NCBI GenBank assembly: GCA_029252555.1
Contig: JAQXBF010000005.1
Location: 50,460 to 114,459 of the forward strand
Length of the DNA stretch: 64,000 nucleotides
Direction of reading: 5' to 3'
DNA from: Porticoccaceae bacterium
GTDB lineage: Bacteria > Pseudomonadota > Gammaproteobacteria > Pseudomonadales > Porticoccaceae
The notes under the pieces are model-generated. The model was not told the DNA's origin, searched no databases, and was given only the letters and a program-made list of their open reading frames with translations. This document shows positions 7,864 through 17,584 of the stretch, in pieces (the first letter of the stretch is position 1; the number at the start of each line of letters is the position of its first letter). Made by a program: the position numbers and the translations under genes.

Positions 7864-9096
7864 CTAGTCGATAACGGTAAAAGACATACCAGCATGTTCA
7901 TTTAAGCGGCCAATCAGCATATCACCCATGGCGGTGGATGGAGTCCAGAAGCCGCCAGCCTTATCTTCTTTAGCCAGATCAAATGCTAGACATAAACCTG
8001 CCTGAGCAAGCATCTTTGCTGTACAGCCATATCCTGGGTCACGATCGCCTGTGACCTTGACCACAAGTTTCTCATTCTTTTCATTATTACCCATTAATTC
8101 AATATCAAAGTAACCATTGAGCTGATCTTGAAAGCTGGGCCCTTCACCGGGCTTGGGCAGTACAAATTTATTCATCAGGTTGCGAACGGGGTCCAGTATC
8201 ATGCTGCCAGCAAAGGCTGCCAGGCCACCAGTTAAGGCGATAGCTTTAAAGCGGCCCTTAGTGCCAGCTCCGGTCAACATCGCTTCGCCATAGCTAAAGT
8301 CTTTGCCATAGGCCATCTTGCTCAGAGTATTCGAGCGCAGCACCACCCGTGCGTTGATAGCCTCCATAATAAATGGTGCAGACCAGCTACCAAAATCATG
8401 GTCATAGGCAGGGCCTTTAACACTGGTTTGTTTGATACTGTAGCTGTGCTTTTCGGGGCATAGAATATAGGGGTTAGCCATCTCTCGACGCACCTGAGGG
8501 TCGGCTTTTGCCGCGATAATCATTTCTGCCATACTGGCGATGGTGCCACCTGAGGCGCCGCCTTTCATCGATTTTACTCGCAACTTGACAGTATTGAAGA
8601 ATTTCCCAAACTGTTTTTTACCCTGCTGTTGCAGAAAATGGTTGCCCAGGTCAGAGGGAATAGAGTCAAAGCCACAGCAGTTTACAATGCGTGCGCCAGA
8701 CTTCTTGGCCACCTTTTCGTATTCAACAATCATTTGCTTGATCCAGTAGGCTTCACCGGTCAGATCGCAGTAGTCATTGCCATTCTCGGCACATACTTTA
8801 ACCAGAGTCTCTCCATATAGAGCGTAGGGACCTACAGTGCTAACAATGACCCGAGATTTTTTACACATATCTTCGAGAGCAGGCTGATCCATAGAGTCTG
8901 CCACCATAATAGGTAGCTTGGCCGCGTTTTCACCCAGAGAATCCCGCAGCTCATTGAGCTTAGCTTCTGAACGGCCAGCAATAGCCCATTTAATTTTGCG
9001 GCTCAGCCCGATATGAGTGAACAGATATTCTGTAAGAATTTGGCCCACAAAGCTGGTGGCGCCAAAAATAACAAGATCAAATTTCTTAGTAGCCAT
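7864..9096 (-). CDS. Saccharopine dehydrogenase-like NAD(P)-binding reductase (trans-acting enoyl reductase family)
   Basis: Encodes 410 aa. The N-terminus is a Rossmann fold with VIFGATSFVG (residues 9-18) followed by WAIAGRSEAKL and STVGPYALYGE, and the conserved NCCGFDSIPSD block. This is the saccharopine-dehydrogenase-like family, which includes mycobacterial trans-acting enoyl reductases and eukaryotic SCCPDH. The C-terminal half carries a hydrophobic segment (ALTGGLAAFAGSMIL) that could associate with membrane. The substrate is unknown, perhaps a lipid; a lysine-pathway role is unlikely. It is divergent from the GST gene. Confidence 0.8.
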   Translation of the reverse strand: MATKKFDLVIFGATSFVGQILTEYLFTHIGLSRKIKWAIAGRSEAKLNELRDSLGENAAKLPIMVADSMDQPALEDMCKKSRVIVSTVGPYALYGETLVKVCAENGNDYCDLTGEAYWIKQMIVEYEKVAKKSGARIVNCCGFDSIPSDLGNHFLQQQGKKQFGKFFNTVKLRVKSMKGGASGGTIASMAEMIIAAKADPQVRREMANPYILCPEKHSYSIKQTSVKGPAYDHDFGSWSAPFIMEAINARVVLRSNTLSKMAYGKDFSYGEAMLTGAGTKGRFKAIALTGGLAAFAGSMILDPVRNLMNKFVLPKPGEGPSFQDQLNGYFDIELMGNNEKNEKLVVKVTGDRDPGYGCTAKMLAQAGLCLAFDLAKEDKAGGFWTPSTAMGDMLIGRLNEHAGMSFTVID

Positions 9097-9174
9097 TGGT
9101 AGTATTTTTTCCCGAAATGCTGATTTATAGTGTTGGTTATTATTCTGTCATCGGTCCGAGCGAGCCCCCTAAAA

Positions 9175-9807
9175 ATGTTGCCAGTTCTCTACTCTTTTCG
9201 CCGCTGCCCCTATGCCATGAGGTCTAGAATGGCGCTGCGATGCGCGAGTATAACCGTAGAATTGCGTGAAGTCTTTCTCGCTGATAAGCCAGAGGCCATG
9301 CTGGAGCTGTCTAGCAAGGGAACTGTGCCCGTGCTTGTGGTTGCAGATCAGGTTTTTGACGAAAGTATTGATGTGATGGATTGGGCTCTGCGACAGTCTG
9401 ACCCTCATGGCTGGCTAAAACCTGAATGGCACAACCAAACTCGACTATTGATAGAAGAGAATGACGGGCCCTTCAAAACTCATCTCGATCATTATAAATA
9501 CTGGGATAGATACCCCGCAGAGCCCCAGAGCCATTATCGTCAGCAGGCCGAGGAGTTTCTCGCTACTCTGGAGACCCTACTAGCCGCTAATACTTTTTTG
9601 CTGGCTGAGAAGCCGACTATGGTCGATGTCGCTATCTTCCCCTTTATTCGCCAGTTCGCCTTTGTCGACAAACAGTGGTTTGACCAGTCCCGCTACAGCA
9701 ATTTGCAGCGATGGTTAGATTACTTCCTCAATCTACCACTCTTTGTGGACAGCATGGATAAATATCCTCCTTGGCAGCCGGGGGATAACCCTCTGTTATT
9801 CCCCTAG
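9175..9807 (+). CDS. Glutathione S-transferase family protein
   Basis: Encodes 210 aa from ATG 9175, which places the thioredoxin-fold beta strand MLPVLYSF at the N-terminus. An active-site-like CPYA motif (11-14) resembles glutaredoxin-2/omega-type GSTs, followed by KGTVPVLV (cis-Pro) and DESIDVMDWA with the glutathione gamma-Glu-binding Ser. The C-terminal helical domain includes PTMVDVAIFPFIRQF. It probably has glutathione-dependent thiol transferase or reductase activity. No clear ribosome site; an upstream TTG (9130) would add 15 residues that do not fit the fold. Confidence 0.85.
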   Translation: MLPVLYSFRRCPYAMRSRMALRCASITVELREVFLADKPEAMLELSSKGTVPVLVVADQVFDESIDVMDWALRQSDPHGWLKPEWHNQTRLLIEENDGPFKTHLDHYKYWDRYPAEPQSHYRQQAEEFLATLETLLAANTFLLAEKPTMVDVAIFPFIRQFAFVDKQWFDQSRYSNLQRWLDYFLNLPLFVDSMDKYPPWQPGDNPLLFP

Positions 9808-9819
9808 CCAGATTTGGGC

Positions 9820-12606
9820 TCAGTAGGCCCAGTCAATCACTACCTTGGCTCTTGCGCTCTTTGGTGCATTGGGTCCCGGTTGCAGCAATATGAAATTCAA
9901 ACCAGCTTCGGGAATATCGGCCCCACCAAAAGGTAGCTTGGGATTTTGATAGCGATTGGGCCGCGCATCGGTAAAGGTACTCACCGCGGGAAAGCTCTCT
10001 TTAGACTCCACGACCATCTCCCCATCTTTAATGCCCCAAAGAACCACTCCATTGTCGAAAGGCTCAAGAGAGAAGGGTGCATCTGCAGAGTGACGATTAC
10101 GCAGAGCGCGATCATATAGTCGATACTGGGTCTCACCATTGCGAATACGCAGGTCAAACAAAGTCGATACACCTTTGTATTTAAGCCTGTCTCGGCCTGG
10201 TAATAGCTGATTGATCAATGTGTAGCCATACATTAATTGACGGCCGTTCCAGCTGAGAGATTCGACCGGTGGTGCGCCATTTACCAGTGACTCAGAGCAG
10301 CGCTGGCGATCTTTATTGGTTACATCGCCAGAGTAGAACGCGGCGCGCCTCTGGTGGCACATTACATCTACGAAGCTCTGCTGCAGCCATGGTTGGGCTG
10401 TTTGATCAAATTGATAGAAACGCCAGCCATCGACGTCTTTCTTATATCTGGAGGGTACGCTGGGAAGGTCAAACTCTTGGGGGTTAGCATCAACCAATAA
10501 AAGGAAACCTCTACCAGGGCCAAATTGAGCCGGCTCATTTTGGCTCCAAAGGTATTCGCCATTGTAATACCAGGCTAGAACACCAGGCCTGTAGTTGGCA
10601 TTAAACGCTTTCATTTGCCCATTGCTGTCAGGGAAAAATGAGAAGCCAGGCACTGTCAGGCTCGCGTCGTAGTTTTTGACCTTATCAAAGGAGGCATAGG
10701 GGTCACGATATTCCAGTAAGTAGAAATGCGGTACCGGCAAGTGATGTTTTCCCCCTGAAAGGGTAAAGCCCTCATTACTCCAGCCTACAAGCTTGTTGGT
10801 TTCGAAGTCTTCTAAATAATCTATGGCATCTAGGCGAATATTGTCGACCAGTGCACCATCTTCTACCGCAGCACCATCAGCAAAATAATGCAGACGCAAA
10901 TTAAGCATCTGGCCGCGATAGGGCTCGAGATCGAATTCCACATTGACCCATTTGGCAACCTCGCAGGGGTCCTCTATTTGCTGGCCTACGCGGTCTTCCC
11001 CTAGCGCCTTTTCAGCATCCGGGTTACAACCTGCAGCGGTCTCTACCTTGCCATCGCCATCCAGGTCCCCTGAGCGACCAGTCAGGCCAGGCAAGGAGCC
11101 TGCACCCTCGTGACCTTTCTGAGAGGGCATAACACTCAGAGTATCGGTTGCACCATCTTTATCCTTTGGCATTAGACGCTGGTACTCGCCGTGACTAGTT
11201 TTGGCCTCAATATAGAGATAGTCCCAGTCGGCTTCGATTTTAAACCAGCTATCAAAACTCAGCACCAGAGGTTGGTCTGCAGCTACATCTCTGAGATCAA
11301 AGCTTCTGCTAAGGTAATGATTCATATCATTACCCTGACCGGTATAAATAGCCTGCTGGCCCTGCGCACTCTCCAGAGGCCCAAGATACAACTCTCGGAA
11401 TTTGGGTGGCAGTACCACCATAGCAGCATCACAGACACCGGCTTTTAATTGGCCACCAACCTTATTAGACCAATCATTCATTGCCTTTAAATACAGCGAC
11501 TGGCGCTTATCGCCACCAAAACCCTGTGGTCTGACAACACAGGGCTTGAGCCAGCCCAGTACCATGCGCGACCAGGCACTCATTTCCTGAGGCTCGGGTG
11601 AGGCGGTTGATGACATTGAATCCCAGGAGGCCGTTGAGTTATTAGTTTGCCGCGCGTAGAGGTCTGGCAACCCCAAGCTATGACCAAATTCATGGATAAA
11701 CGTAGCGACTTCCGTGTACTCGGACTGCATATTGTAGTCATACACCCAAAGACCTTCCGTAATCTTGCTACCGCCGCGACCGTTCACCAAGCCCTCAACA
11801 ACTGGGCCTTTGCCTATATCTGTGCTCAATAACCCTCTGTGGGGCCAGATGCGATCAGCACATTGCCGCTCTTCCAATGATAATGTCTGCAATGTTTCCT
11901 CGGTGGCATTGGCATTCAATTTTTCGCTGAGCTTATAAAGGCCCTGACAGGAAGCCTGTCCCTTGCCTGCATAGACGATAACTAGATGATCAAGATAGCC
12001 GTCTGCTTCATTGCGCTCGTTATCACCATCGAAATCCATAGGATCCCAGATATCATAGTCAGTCCAGGGAAAGTCAGGATTGTCGCTGAAGGCGACGGCT
12101 AGAACATCGGAGACCAATTTGTCGGCCTTAGCGTCGTTACGCCAACTACCATCGCTGTTTTGAAGGGGGCCACCATAATGAGCCAGTGGTTTCTCTACCC
12201 GAACCGTCGGCAGAACCTTACCTGTGACATTGTATTGCCCCTTGGATTGGTGGCGATAATAATGGGATAGGGTGCCCTCGGAGGGCTTCTTGACTGAGCC
12301 TCCAAATAAGAGCTTCTGAAAGTATTGGCGATTCTTATTGTCTTGTTTTTTATCTCCGGCAAAGCGGTCATAGCTCAGGTCGGGAAACTCTACGCTAATA
12401 ACAAGCAGCTGGTGGGGCCGTTGTGCCGTGGCCAGAACAGGTTTAATGGAATCAGTTTTGATTTGCGGATGGCCAAGTTTATGGAATCTCTGATTAGCCA
12501 GATTATCGATAAGCCGCTCTGCCTCCAGATCAATGGCCAAAGATAAAGATGAAAACCACAGCGCACCTAAAACCATAAATAATTTATTACCGACATTAAG
12601 GCCCAT
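9820..12606 (-). CDS. Secreted M6 family (immune inhibitor A-like) metalloprotease
   Basis: Encodes 928 aa. An N-terminal signal peptide (hydrophobic 9-24) is followed by a propeptide and the M6 catalytic domain with zinc motif HEFGHSLGLPD at 305-315 (HExxHxxGxxD) and the Met-turn WDSMSS. A calcium-loop-like block DPMDFDGDNERNEADG lies near 188-203; DLDGDGKVE about residue 520 is another EF-like loop. The C-terminal half resembles the beta-rich modules of InhA/PrtV proteases. It is a broad-specificity extracellular protease, expected to release peptides from particulate protein. It is convergent with the GST gene and has AGGAG just before the ATG. Confidence 0.9.
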   Translation of the reverse strand: MGLNVGNKLFMVLGALWFSSLSLAIDLEAERLIDNLANQRFHKLGHPQIKTDSIKPVLATAQRPHQLLVISVEFPDLSYDRFAGDKKQDNKNRQYFQKLLFGGSVKKPSEGTLSHYYRHQSKGQYNVTGKVLPTVRVEKPLAHYGGPLQNSDGSWRNDAKADKLVSDVLAVAFSDNPDFPWTDYDIWDPMDFDGDNERNEADGYLDHLVIVYAGKGQASCQGLYKLSEKLNANATEETLQTLSLEERQCADRIWPHRGLLSTDIGKGPVVEGLVNGRGGSKITEGLWVYDYNMQSEYTEVATFIHEFGHSLGLPDLYARQTNNSTASWDSMSSTASPEPQEMSAWSRMVLGWLKPCVVRPQGFGGDKRQSLYLKAMNDWSNKVGGQLKAGVCDAAMVVLPPKFRELYLGPLESAQGQQAIYTGQGNDMNHYLSRSFDLRDVAADQPLVLSFDSWFKIEADWDYLYIEAKTSHGEYQRLMPKDKDGATDTLSVMPSQKGHEGAGSLPGLTGRSGDLDGDGKVETAAGCNPDAEKALGEDRVGQQIEDPCEVAKWVNVEFDLEPYRGQMLNLRLHYFADGAAVEDGALVDNIRLDAIDYLEDFETNKLVGWSNEGFTLSGGKHHLPVPHFYLLEYRDPYASFDKVKNYDASLTVPGFSFFPDSNGQMKAFNANYRPGVLAWYYNGEYLWSQNEPAQFGPGRGFLLLVDANPQEFDLPSVPSRYKKDVDGWRFYQFDQTAQPWLQQSFVDVMCHQRRAAFYSGDVTNKDRQRCSESLVNGAPPVESLSWNGRQLMYGYTLINQLLPGRDRLKYKGVSTLFDLRIRNGETQYRLYDRALRNRHSADAPFSLEPFDNGVVLWGIKDGEMVVESKESFPAVSTFTDARPNRYQNPKLPFGGADIPEAGLNFILLQPGPNAPKSARAKVVIDWAY

Positions 12607-12748
12607 TGACGTCTCCTGAAGGGGGTTCTGTTATAATAATCGGCAGGGATTATGACCCGCGCTATTTGGTCTATGCAACAAAATATATGTTTGTCTCATT
12701 CTCCTCATAAACCACTAACCCAAGAACACAAGAACTAATAGATCCGCC

Positions 12749-14638
12749 ATGATTTCATTGTCAGATATAGAATTGCGTCGCGGCACCAAGGTGCTTCTCA
12801 GGGAAGCGGAGCTCGTGATTCATCCAGGCCAGCATATAGGTATTATTGGCGCAAACGGTTGTGGTAAGTCGAGCCTCTTCAAGCTACTTCTGGGAAAAAT
12901 AGCGCCAGATGCGGGCAATTTATTTATCCCCAGTGATTGGAATATAGCGCATATGGCCCAGGAGCTAGCCAGCACCAATAGCAGCGCATTGGATTATGTG
13001 TTGGATGGCGACCCCGAATTACGTCGCACTGAGGTGGCCATTGAAGAGGCCCTACAGTTAGAAGATAACGATCGGTTGGCTACAGAATATGAAAAGATGG
13101 ACGCCATCAATGGTTTTGATGCCCAGTACCGCGCCGAGCAATTACTCCATGGTTTGGGGTTCCACCAGTCCGAAGTTGGTCGCCCGGTCAGTAGCTTTTC
13201 TGGGGGCTGGCGAATAAGGCTAAATCTTGCTCAGGCACTTATGAGCCCTTCCGATTTACTTATGCTGGATGAACCTACTAACCACCTAGATCTGGATGCG
13301 ACTTTGTGGCTCGAGCAATGGCTAAAAGTGTATCCGGGTACTCTGTTAATTATTTCCCACGATAGGGACTTTATTGACAATGTAGTCGAGCGTATTGTGC
13401 ACATAGAGCGCGAGCAGTCGATTAGCTACAAGGGCAATTATTCTGACTTCGAGCGAGTTCGTGCAGAGCGTCTTGCACTGCATCAGGCGAGTTTTGAAAA
13501 ACAGCAAAAACGGCGCAAAGATGTTGAAGCATTTGTCGCTCGCTTTCGTTATAAGGCTTCAAAAGCCAAACAGGCTCAGAGTCGTATTAAAGAGTTGGAG
13601 CGGATGGGAAATATTGCTCCGGCCCATATAGACTCGCCCTTTTATTTTAAATTTCCGGAACCTAAGAAAGCCCACAGTGCCCTGGTTAATATTACTCAGT
13701 CCGAGTTAGGTTATGGAGATACAAAAATATTATCTCAGGTTAATTTCGATTTACAGCCTGGCACAAGAATTGGTTTGCTGGGCCCCAATGGCGCAGGGAA
13801 ATCAACATTAATAAATAGCCTGACTGGTGATCTAGATTTACTGTCTGGTGAAAGAGTCTATGGTGATAATCTAAAAATTGGCTATTTTGCGCAGCATCAA
13901 CTTGAAGTTTTAGACTTACAGGCAAGCCCATTTTTACATTTACAGCGTATCCGTCCCCAGGCCACGGATCAGGAAATCAGAAATTTTCTGGGTGGCTTTG
14001 ACTTCCATGATGACAAAGCACTAGATGTTATCAAGGATTTCTCCGGCGGTGAAAAAGCGCGTTTGGCACTGGCACTCATTGTATGGCAAAAGCCTAATTT
14101 ACTTCTTTTAGATGAGCCAACCAACCACTTGGATCTTGAAATGCGCCATGCTCTGACCATGGCCCTGCAGAGCTATGAAGGGGCGCTGGTGGTAATTTCC
14201 CATGATCGTCATTTGCTGCGCAATACGGTGGATGAGTTCTATCTTGTTGCTGAGGGACGAGTTGCGGAATTTGATGGCGACCTAAAAGATTATCAGAGCT
14301 GGTTGAAAAACTTTTCCAGAGATATTGGCCTCTCTGAAACAGTGGTTGCAGAGCTTCCCGTTGATAAGAAGCTAGCTCGGCAGCAGTCGGCGGAGAGCCG
14401 TAAAAAATTAGCTCCTTTAAATAAACTGATCAAAGTATTGGAATCCAAAATTGATAGGGAGCAAAAAAAATTACAGGAGATAGAAGACCAACTAGCTGAT
14501 GCTAAAATTTATGATGAGAGCAATAAAGATAGGCTCAAGAAATGCCTTTCGGAGCAGGCATTAATAAAGAAAGCCCTGTCAGGGTTAGAAGCCGACTGGT
14601 TAGAAACCCAGGAGATAATTGAAGGTTTGGCTAAATAA
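12749..14638 (+). CDS. yheS: ABC-F ribosome-associated ATPase YheS
   Basis: Encodes 629 aa, close to E. coli YheS (637). Two ABC domains: GANGCGKSS (about 35-43), SFSGGWRIRLNLAQAL and LLMLDEPTNHLD; then GPNGAGKST (about 344-352), DFSGGEKARLALALI and LLLLDEPTNHLD. The ABC-F linker contains RYKASKAKQAQSRIKELERM. A charged coiled coil occupies the last 90 residues. The N-terminus ISLSDIELRRGTKVLL matches YheS. It is a translation factor that relieves particular stalls. Divergent from the M6 protease gene, which starts 142 bp away; a TATAAT box lies in the gap near 12635. Confidence 0.93.
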   Translation: MISLSDIELRRGTKVLLREAELVIHPGQHIGIIGANGCGKSSLFKLLLGKIAPDAGNLFIPSDWNIAHMAQELASTNSSALDYVLDGDPELRRTEVAIEEALQLEDNDRLATEYEKMDAINGFDAQYRAEQLLHGLGFHQSEVGRPVSSFSGGWRIRLNLAQALMSPSDLLMLDEPTNHLDLDATLWLEQWLKVYPGTLLIISHDRDFIDNVVERIVHIEREQSISYKGNYSDFERVRAERLALHQASFEKQQKRRKDVEAFVARFRYKASKAKQAQSRIKELERMGNIAPAHIDSPFYFKFPEPKKAHSALVNITQSELGYGDTKILSQVNFDLQPGTRIGLLGPNGAGKSTLINSLTGDLDLLSGERVYGDNLKIGYFAQHQLEVLDLQASPFLHLQRIRPQATDQEIRNFLGGFDFHDDKALDVIKDFSGGEKARLALALIVWQKPNLLLLDEPTNHLDLEMRHALTMALQSYEGALVVISHDRHLLRNTVDEFYLVAEGRVAEFDGDLKDYQSWLKNFSRDIGLSETVVAELPVDKKLARQQSAESRKKLAPLNKLIKVLESKIDREQKKLQEIEDQLADAKIYDESNKDRLKKCLSEQALIKKALSGLEADWLETQEIIEGLAK

Positions 14639-14751
14639 TAATCCTCTAAAATACAGAAGAGCATAATTAATTATGTTACATAGTGCTAAGCGAATCTATT
14701 ACTAGCAATAGATTTCTGGTCTGTTTAGATTATTAGTACGTGGTAATTAAT

Positions 14752-15279
14752 ATGTTTGATATAAGTAAAATTAGGGAAAAATACAATTCAGCTATGGCTA
14801 AAACATTTACCGCTGATGACCAGCCTTTGAGCCAAGGCTCAAATTCATTATCAGGAGTTTCTAGCATGATTGGTGCAAGTTTCAAAATTGACGGTAAAAT
14901 TACTAGTGAAGAAAATCTCGTTATCGAAGGTACTGTTAAAGGCAGTATTACAGCAAAAAATAGCGAAGTGGTGGTTGGCGCTTCTGGCTCTCTGACAGCC
15001 AATATTCTCGCCAAAATCGTGCGCGTTGAGGGAACTGTAAAAGGTAATATTTCCGGCGACGAAAATGGCATCATTACCAAGACTGGTAATGTGCTTGGTA
15101 ATATAGATTCGCCTAGGGTTAGTCTGGAAGATGGTGCCAAAATCAAAGGTAGCATAGCGATGGACCTAGATGATGCATCAGTCACTGATCTGCCAGTTTC
15201 TTCTTCCGCAATATCAAACCCCATCGCGCTGGAACTGAAGCTGGCGCAAAAGCCTCCTGAAGTTTGGTTATTTAATTAA
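14752..15279 (+). CDS. Bactofilin (polymer-forming cytoskeletal protein)
   Basis: Encodes 175 aa. Residues about 45-135 are a right-handed beta-helix of repeating short strands with Gly turns (GASFKIDGKI, ENLVIEGTVKGSI, VRVEGTVKGNISG, LEDGAKIKGSI), the bactofilin DUF583 domain. The N- and C-terminal tails are disordered, as in other bactofilins, which polymerise without nucleotide and scaffold shape or cell-wall enzymes. ATG 14752 is preferred to GTG 14740; neither has a strong ribosome site. It is followed 75 nt later by an unknown protein gene. Confidence 0.9.
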   Translation: MFDISKIREKYNSAMAKTFTADDQPLSQGSNSLSGVSSMIGASFKIDGKITSEENLVIEGTVKGSITAKNSEVVVGASGSLTANILAKIVRVEGTVKGNISGDENGIITKTGNVLGNIDSPRVSLEDGAKIKGSIAMDLDDASVTDLPVSSSAISNPIALELKLAQKPPEVWLFN

Positions 15280-15354
15280 TAAATCTGGTTTCTCCGTGCA
15301 GAGCTTTTTTACCAAGCACCTTGCTATCGTGTTTATGATCGGGAAACTAGAGTG

Positions 15355-16017
15355 ATGATGAGTTTGCGGTCAATGAGAAAAATCTCAGCACAGAAGAATG
15401 AGCCGATGCTCAGTCGGGTGTTACGCAGCAATCTTTTTGGCCAGCTGTTCGAGCGAGTTCGACCAGGCCAATGCCTGTTAGTTTTGGATATGGGTTATGC
15501 CTCATCATCGACGGTTCAGTTTTTTAACTGGCTTAAATGTAGGCTTAATTTCCTCGATATTAGCTCTCCTGACTTTTTGGGCCAAAGGCCAGAAGAGGCA
15601 GGCCATGACGAACTGGTTGAGTACTTCCAAGCAGGATTAGATCTCAAACCGGATATGGTCATTGATATTTGCTTATTCTGGGACTTCTTTAATTATCTCG
15701 ATCGGCAATCTCTAAAGGCGTTTATAGTTGCTTTAAGCCCCTATATTGATAACTACTCTCGTGGCTATAGCCTGGGTTTGCTTAACGCTAGAAACCACTT
15801 ACCCCATTGTAGATACGGCATTGAAAGCGCAAATAGGCACAGTCAGTGTGAGATAACAGGGGATCAGCCCCAAATATATCCGCATTCCCAAAGAGACCTC
15901 TCTGACTTGCTAGATTTTTTCGAGATTGATACAAGCCGTCTAATGCCTCATGGCCGAATTGAATACGTCCTGTTTGAAAATCGTAGCTCACGACCCACTA
16001 AACCTGCTATTTTCTGA
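15355..16017 (+). CDS. Uncharacterised protein with methyltransferase-like layout
   Basis: Encodes about 220 aa (MMSLRSMRKIS start; GTG 15352 also possible, GGGA lies upstream). Residues about 35-130 alternate strands and helices: CLLVLDMGYASSSTVQFF, LNFLDISS, MVIDICLFWDFFNYLDR, FIVALSPYI. This recalls a class I SAM-methyltransferase core, but the glycine-rich SAM loop is absent (MGYASS at the expected place), so activity is doubtful. I cannot name a family. It sits between a bactofilin and an SDR gene on the same strand. Confidence 0.6.
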   Translation: MMSLRSMRKISAQKNEPMLSRVLRSNLFGQLFERVRPGQCLLVLDMGYASSSTVQFFNWLKCRLNFLDISSPDFLGQRPEEAGHDELVEYFQAGLDLKPDMVIDICLFWDFFNYLDRQSLKAFIVALSPYIDNYSRGYSLGLLNARNHLPHCRYGIESANRHSQCEITGDQPQIYPHSQRDLSDLLDFFEIDTSRLMPHGRIEYVLFENRSSRPTKPAIF

Positions 16018-16114
16018 GCCCGCTAGCTTTATATACCACTTCTATGTATGGCTCTGTGGAGCTAGAATGCCTGCCCGAATAATGAATAATCACAAACTTT
16101 TAAGGGGTAGTGGA

Positions 16115-16831
16115 ATGAAGCAGGGCATTATTGTTGGCGCCAGTTCAGGTATAGGTTGGGAGTTGGCAGTGCAGTTGGCTGCGCAGGGATACCAGCTGGG
16201 TCTTATGGCCCGCAGAGGGGATTGCTTGGATAAACTGGCCACTAGCCTGCCTGGGGAACACTTTGTTCAGACCACAGATGTGGCCAGTGCCGAACAGTCT
16301 CAAACTGAGTTAACAAGCCTGCTAGAAAAGATGTGTGATGTTGAGTTGATTATTGTAAATTCAGGTGTGGGTAGCAAAGAGCGTCTGTTGGATTGGGATG
16401 TGCAGCGGCAGATGATTGATGTCAATGTGCGCGGGTTTGCGGCTATGTCGTTGGTGGCAATGAACCATTTTGTAAAACGTGGTGGTGGCCATCTAGTGGG
16501 AATATCTTCAGCGGCAGCTCATTTTTCAGGGGGTCTCACACCTACCTACAATGCAAGCAAGGCATTTGCCTCAAATTATTTAAATGGTTTGCGCTCGCGA
16601 GCGGTGCGTTCAAAGATGCCAATTACTGTGACCACGGTTGAGCCCGGCTTCGTAGAAACGGCAATGGTCGAAGGTCGCCCTATGTGGTTGGCACCTTTAG
16701 ACAAAAGTGTCAGACAGATGGTTACCGCGATTAATCGTAAAAAGAATCATGTCTTTATTACCAAGCGATGGCGTTATGTGGCGCTTATGTTGGATATTAT
16801 GCCTAACGCATTGATCCGCAAGTTTATGTAA
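16115..16831 (+). CDS. Short-chain dehydrogenase/reductase
   Basis: Encodes 238 aa, classical SDR: cofactor loop VGASSGIG (7-14), VNSGVG, Ser131/132, and the catalytic pair Y145-x3-K149 in TYNASKA. A C-terminal hydrophobic patch (YVALMLDIMPNALIRKF) resembles SDRs of the DltE/YqjQ type that sit near membranes. The ATG at 16115 is chosen because AAGGGG precedes it and the fold starts there; upstream in-frame ATGs would overlap the preceding gene. NAD(P)-dependent oxidoreductase, substrate unknown. Confidence 0.85.
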   Translation: MKQGIIVGASSGIGWELAVQLAAQGYQLGLMARRGDCLDKLATSLPGEHFVQTTDVASAEQSQTELTSLLEKMCDVELIIVNSGVGSKERLLDWDVQRQMIDVNVRGFAAMSLVAMNHFVKRGGGHLVGISSAAAHFSGGLTPTYNASKAFASNYLNGLRSRAVRSKMPITVTTVEPGFVETAMVEGRPMWLAPLDKSVRQMVTAINRKKNHVFITKRWRYVALMLDIMPNALIRKFM

Positions 16832-16876
16832 TTGATTTTAATTTGGCCTAAAGAATTCTTTTGATTGAGATAGATA

Positions 16877-17584
16877 ATGAATAAGAGCCGGCGGGGGCTT
16901 GTTGCTGCCCTTAAAAAAGGCACTGTTGATATGTTGCCGCTGAGTTTAGCGGTGCTGCCTTGGGGGATTCTTTTTGGTTCCCTAGCGGTTCAGCGCGGTT
17001 TTAGCTGGCTGGAGGCACAGCTGTTTTCTGCGATTATTTTTGGTGGTGCAGTGCAAATTGTCACTGTGGAATTGATCGCAGATAATGCTTCATTGATTAC
17101 TGTGCTGTTCAGTGCATTTGTGATTAGTTCAAGGCACTTTCTTTATGGCCTGACTTTGCGTGACCGGCTTAGCCCAAAGCCCATGCGATGGCGTTTGGGG
17201 CTGGGGTTTCTGCTTACCGATGAGCTGTTTGCAGTCTCCGGTGATCGGCGCGCCTACAAAACTCGATTTCGACTTTACTACGCGCTGGGCGCTGGTGGCA
17301 GTTTCTATTTCGCCTGGAATCTGTGGACCTTTGCGGGAATAGTCGCTGGTGCTTCACTGCCCGATCTTACCGAGCTGGGTCTCGACTTTGCTATCGCCAC
17401 GACCTTTATCGCACTGGTGGTGCCGGAGATTAAATCTCTGGCCACTTTAGTCTCGGTATTGGTCGCTGCTGTGGCCGGTGTGGTCTTCAGTCTTTGTCAG
17501 TTTGAGTTGGGGTTGGTGTGCGCCGCTTTACTGGCGATGCTTACTGGCTATGTCACGGGGCGAAATGAAGGCAGGCTGCGATGA
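16877..17584 (+). CDS. azlC: AzlC family branched-chain amino acid exporter, large subunit
   Basis: Encodes 235 aa with about seven membrane helices. The family blocks LPLSLAVLPWGILFGSLAV, GGAVQIVTVELI and SRHFLYGLTL are clear. AzlC works with the small AzlD protein to export branched-chain amino acids or analogues. It overlaps the downstream azlD by 4 nt (ATGA). Confidence 0.9.
   Translation: MNKSRRGLVAALKKGTVDMLPLSLAVLPWGILFGSLAVQRGFSWLEAQLFSAIIFGGAVQIVTVELIADNASLITVLFSAFVISSRHFLYGLTLRDRLSPKPMRWRLGLGFLLTDELFAVSGDRRAYKTRFRLYYALGAGGSFYFAWNLWTFAGIVAGASLPDLTELGLDFAIATTFIALVVPEIKSLATLVSVLVAAVAGVVFSLCQFELGLVCAALLAMLTGYVTGRNEGRLR

Noticed and set aside
9808..9840. TGGGC and GCCCA repeat between GST and M6 protease genes
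   Set aside because: Five-bp stem, no T-tract on either strand.
14693..14714. AATCTATT and AATAGATT hairpin after yheS as a terminator
   Set aside because: The stem is A/T only and no T-tract follows; too weak to call.
15950..16114. Longer SDR start adding 55 residues upstream of 16115
   Set aside because: The extra part overlaps the preceding gene, lies before the SDR fold, and a good AAGGGG site precedes ATG 16115.
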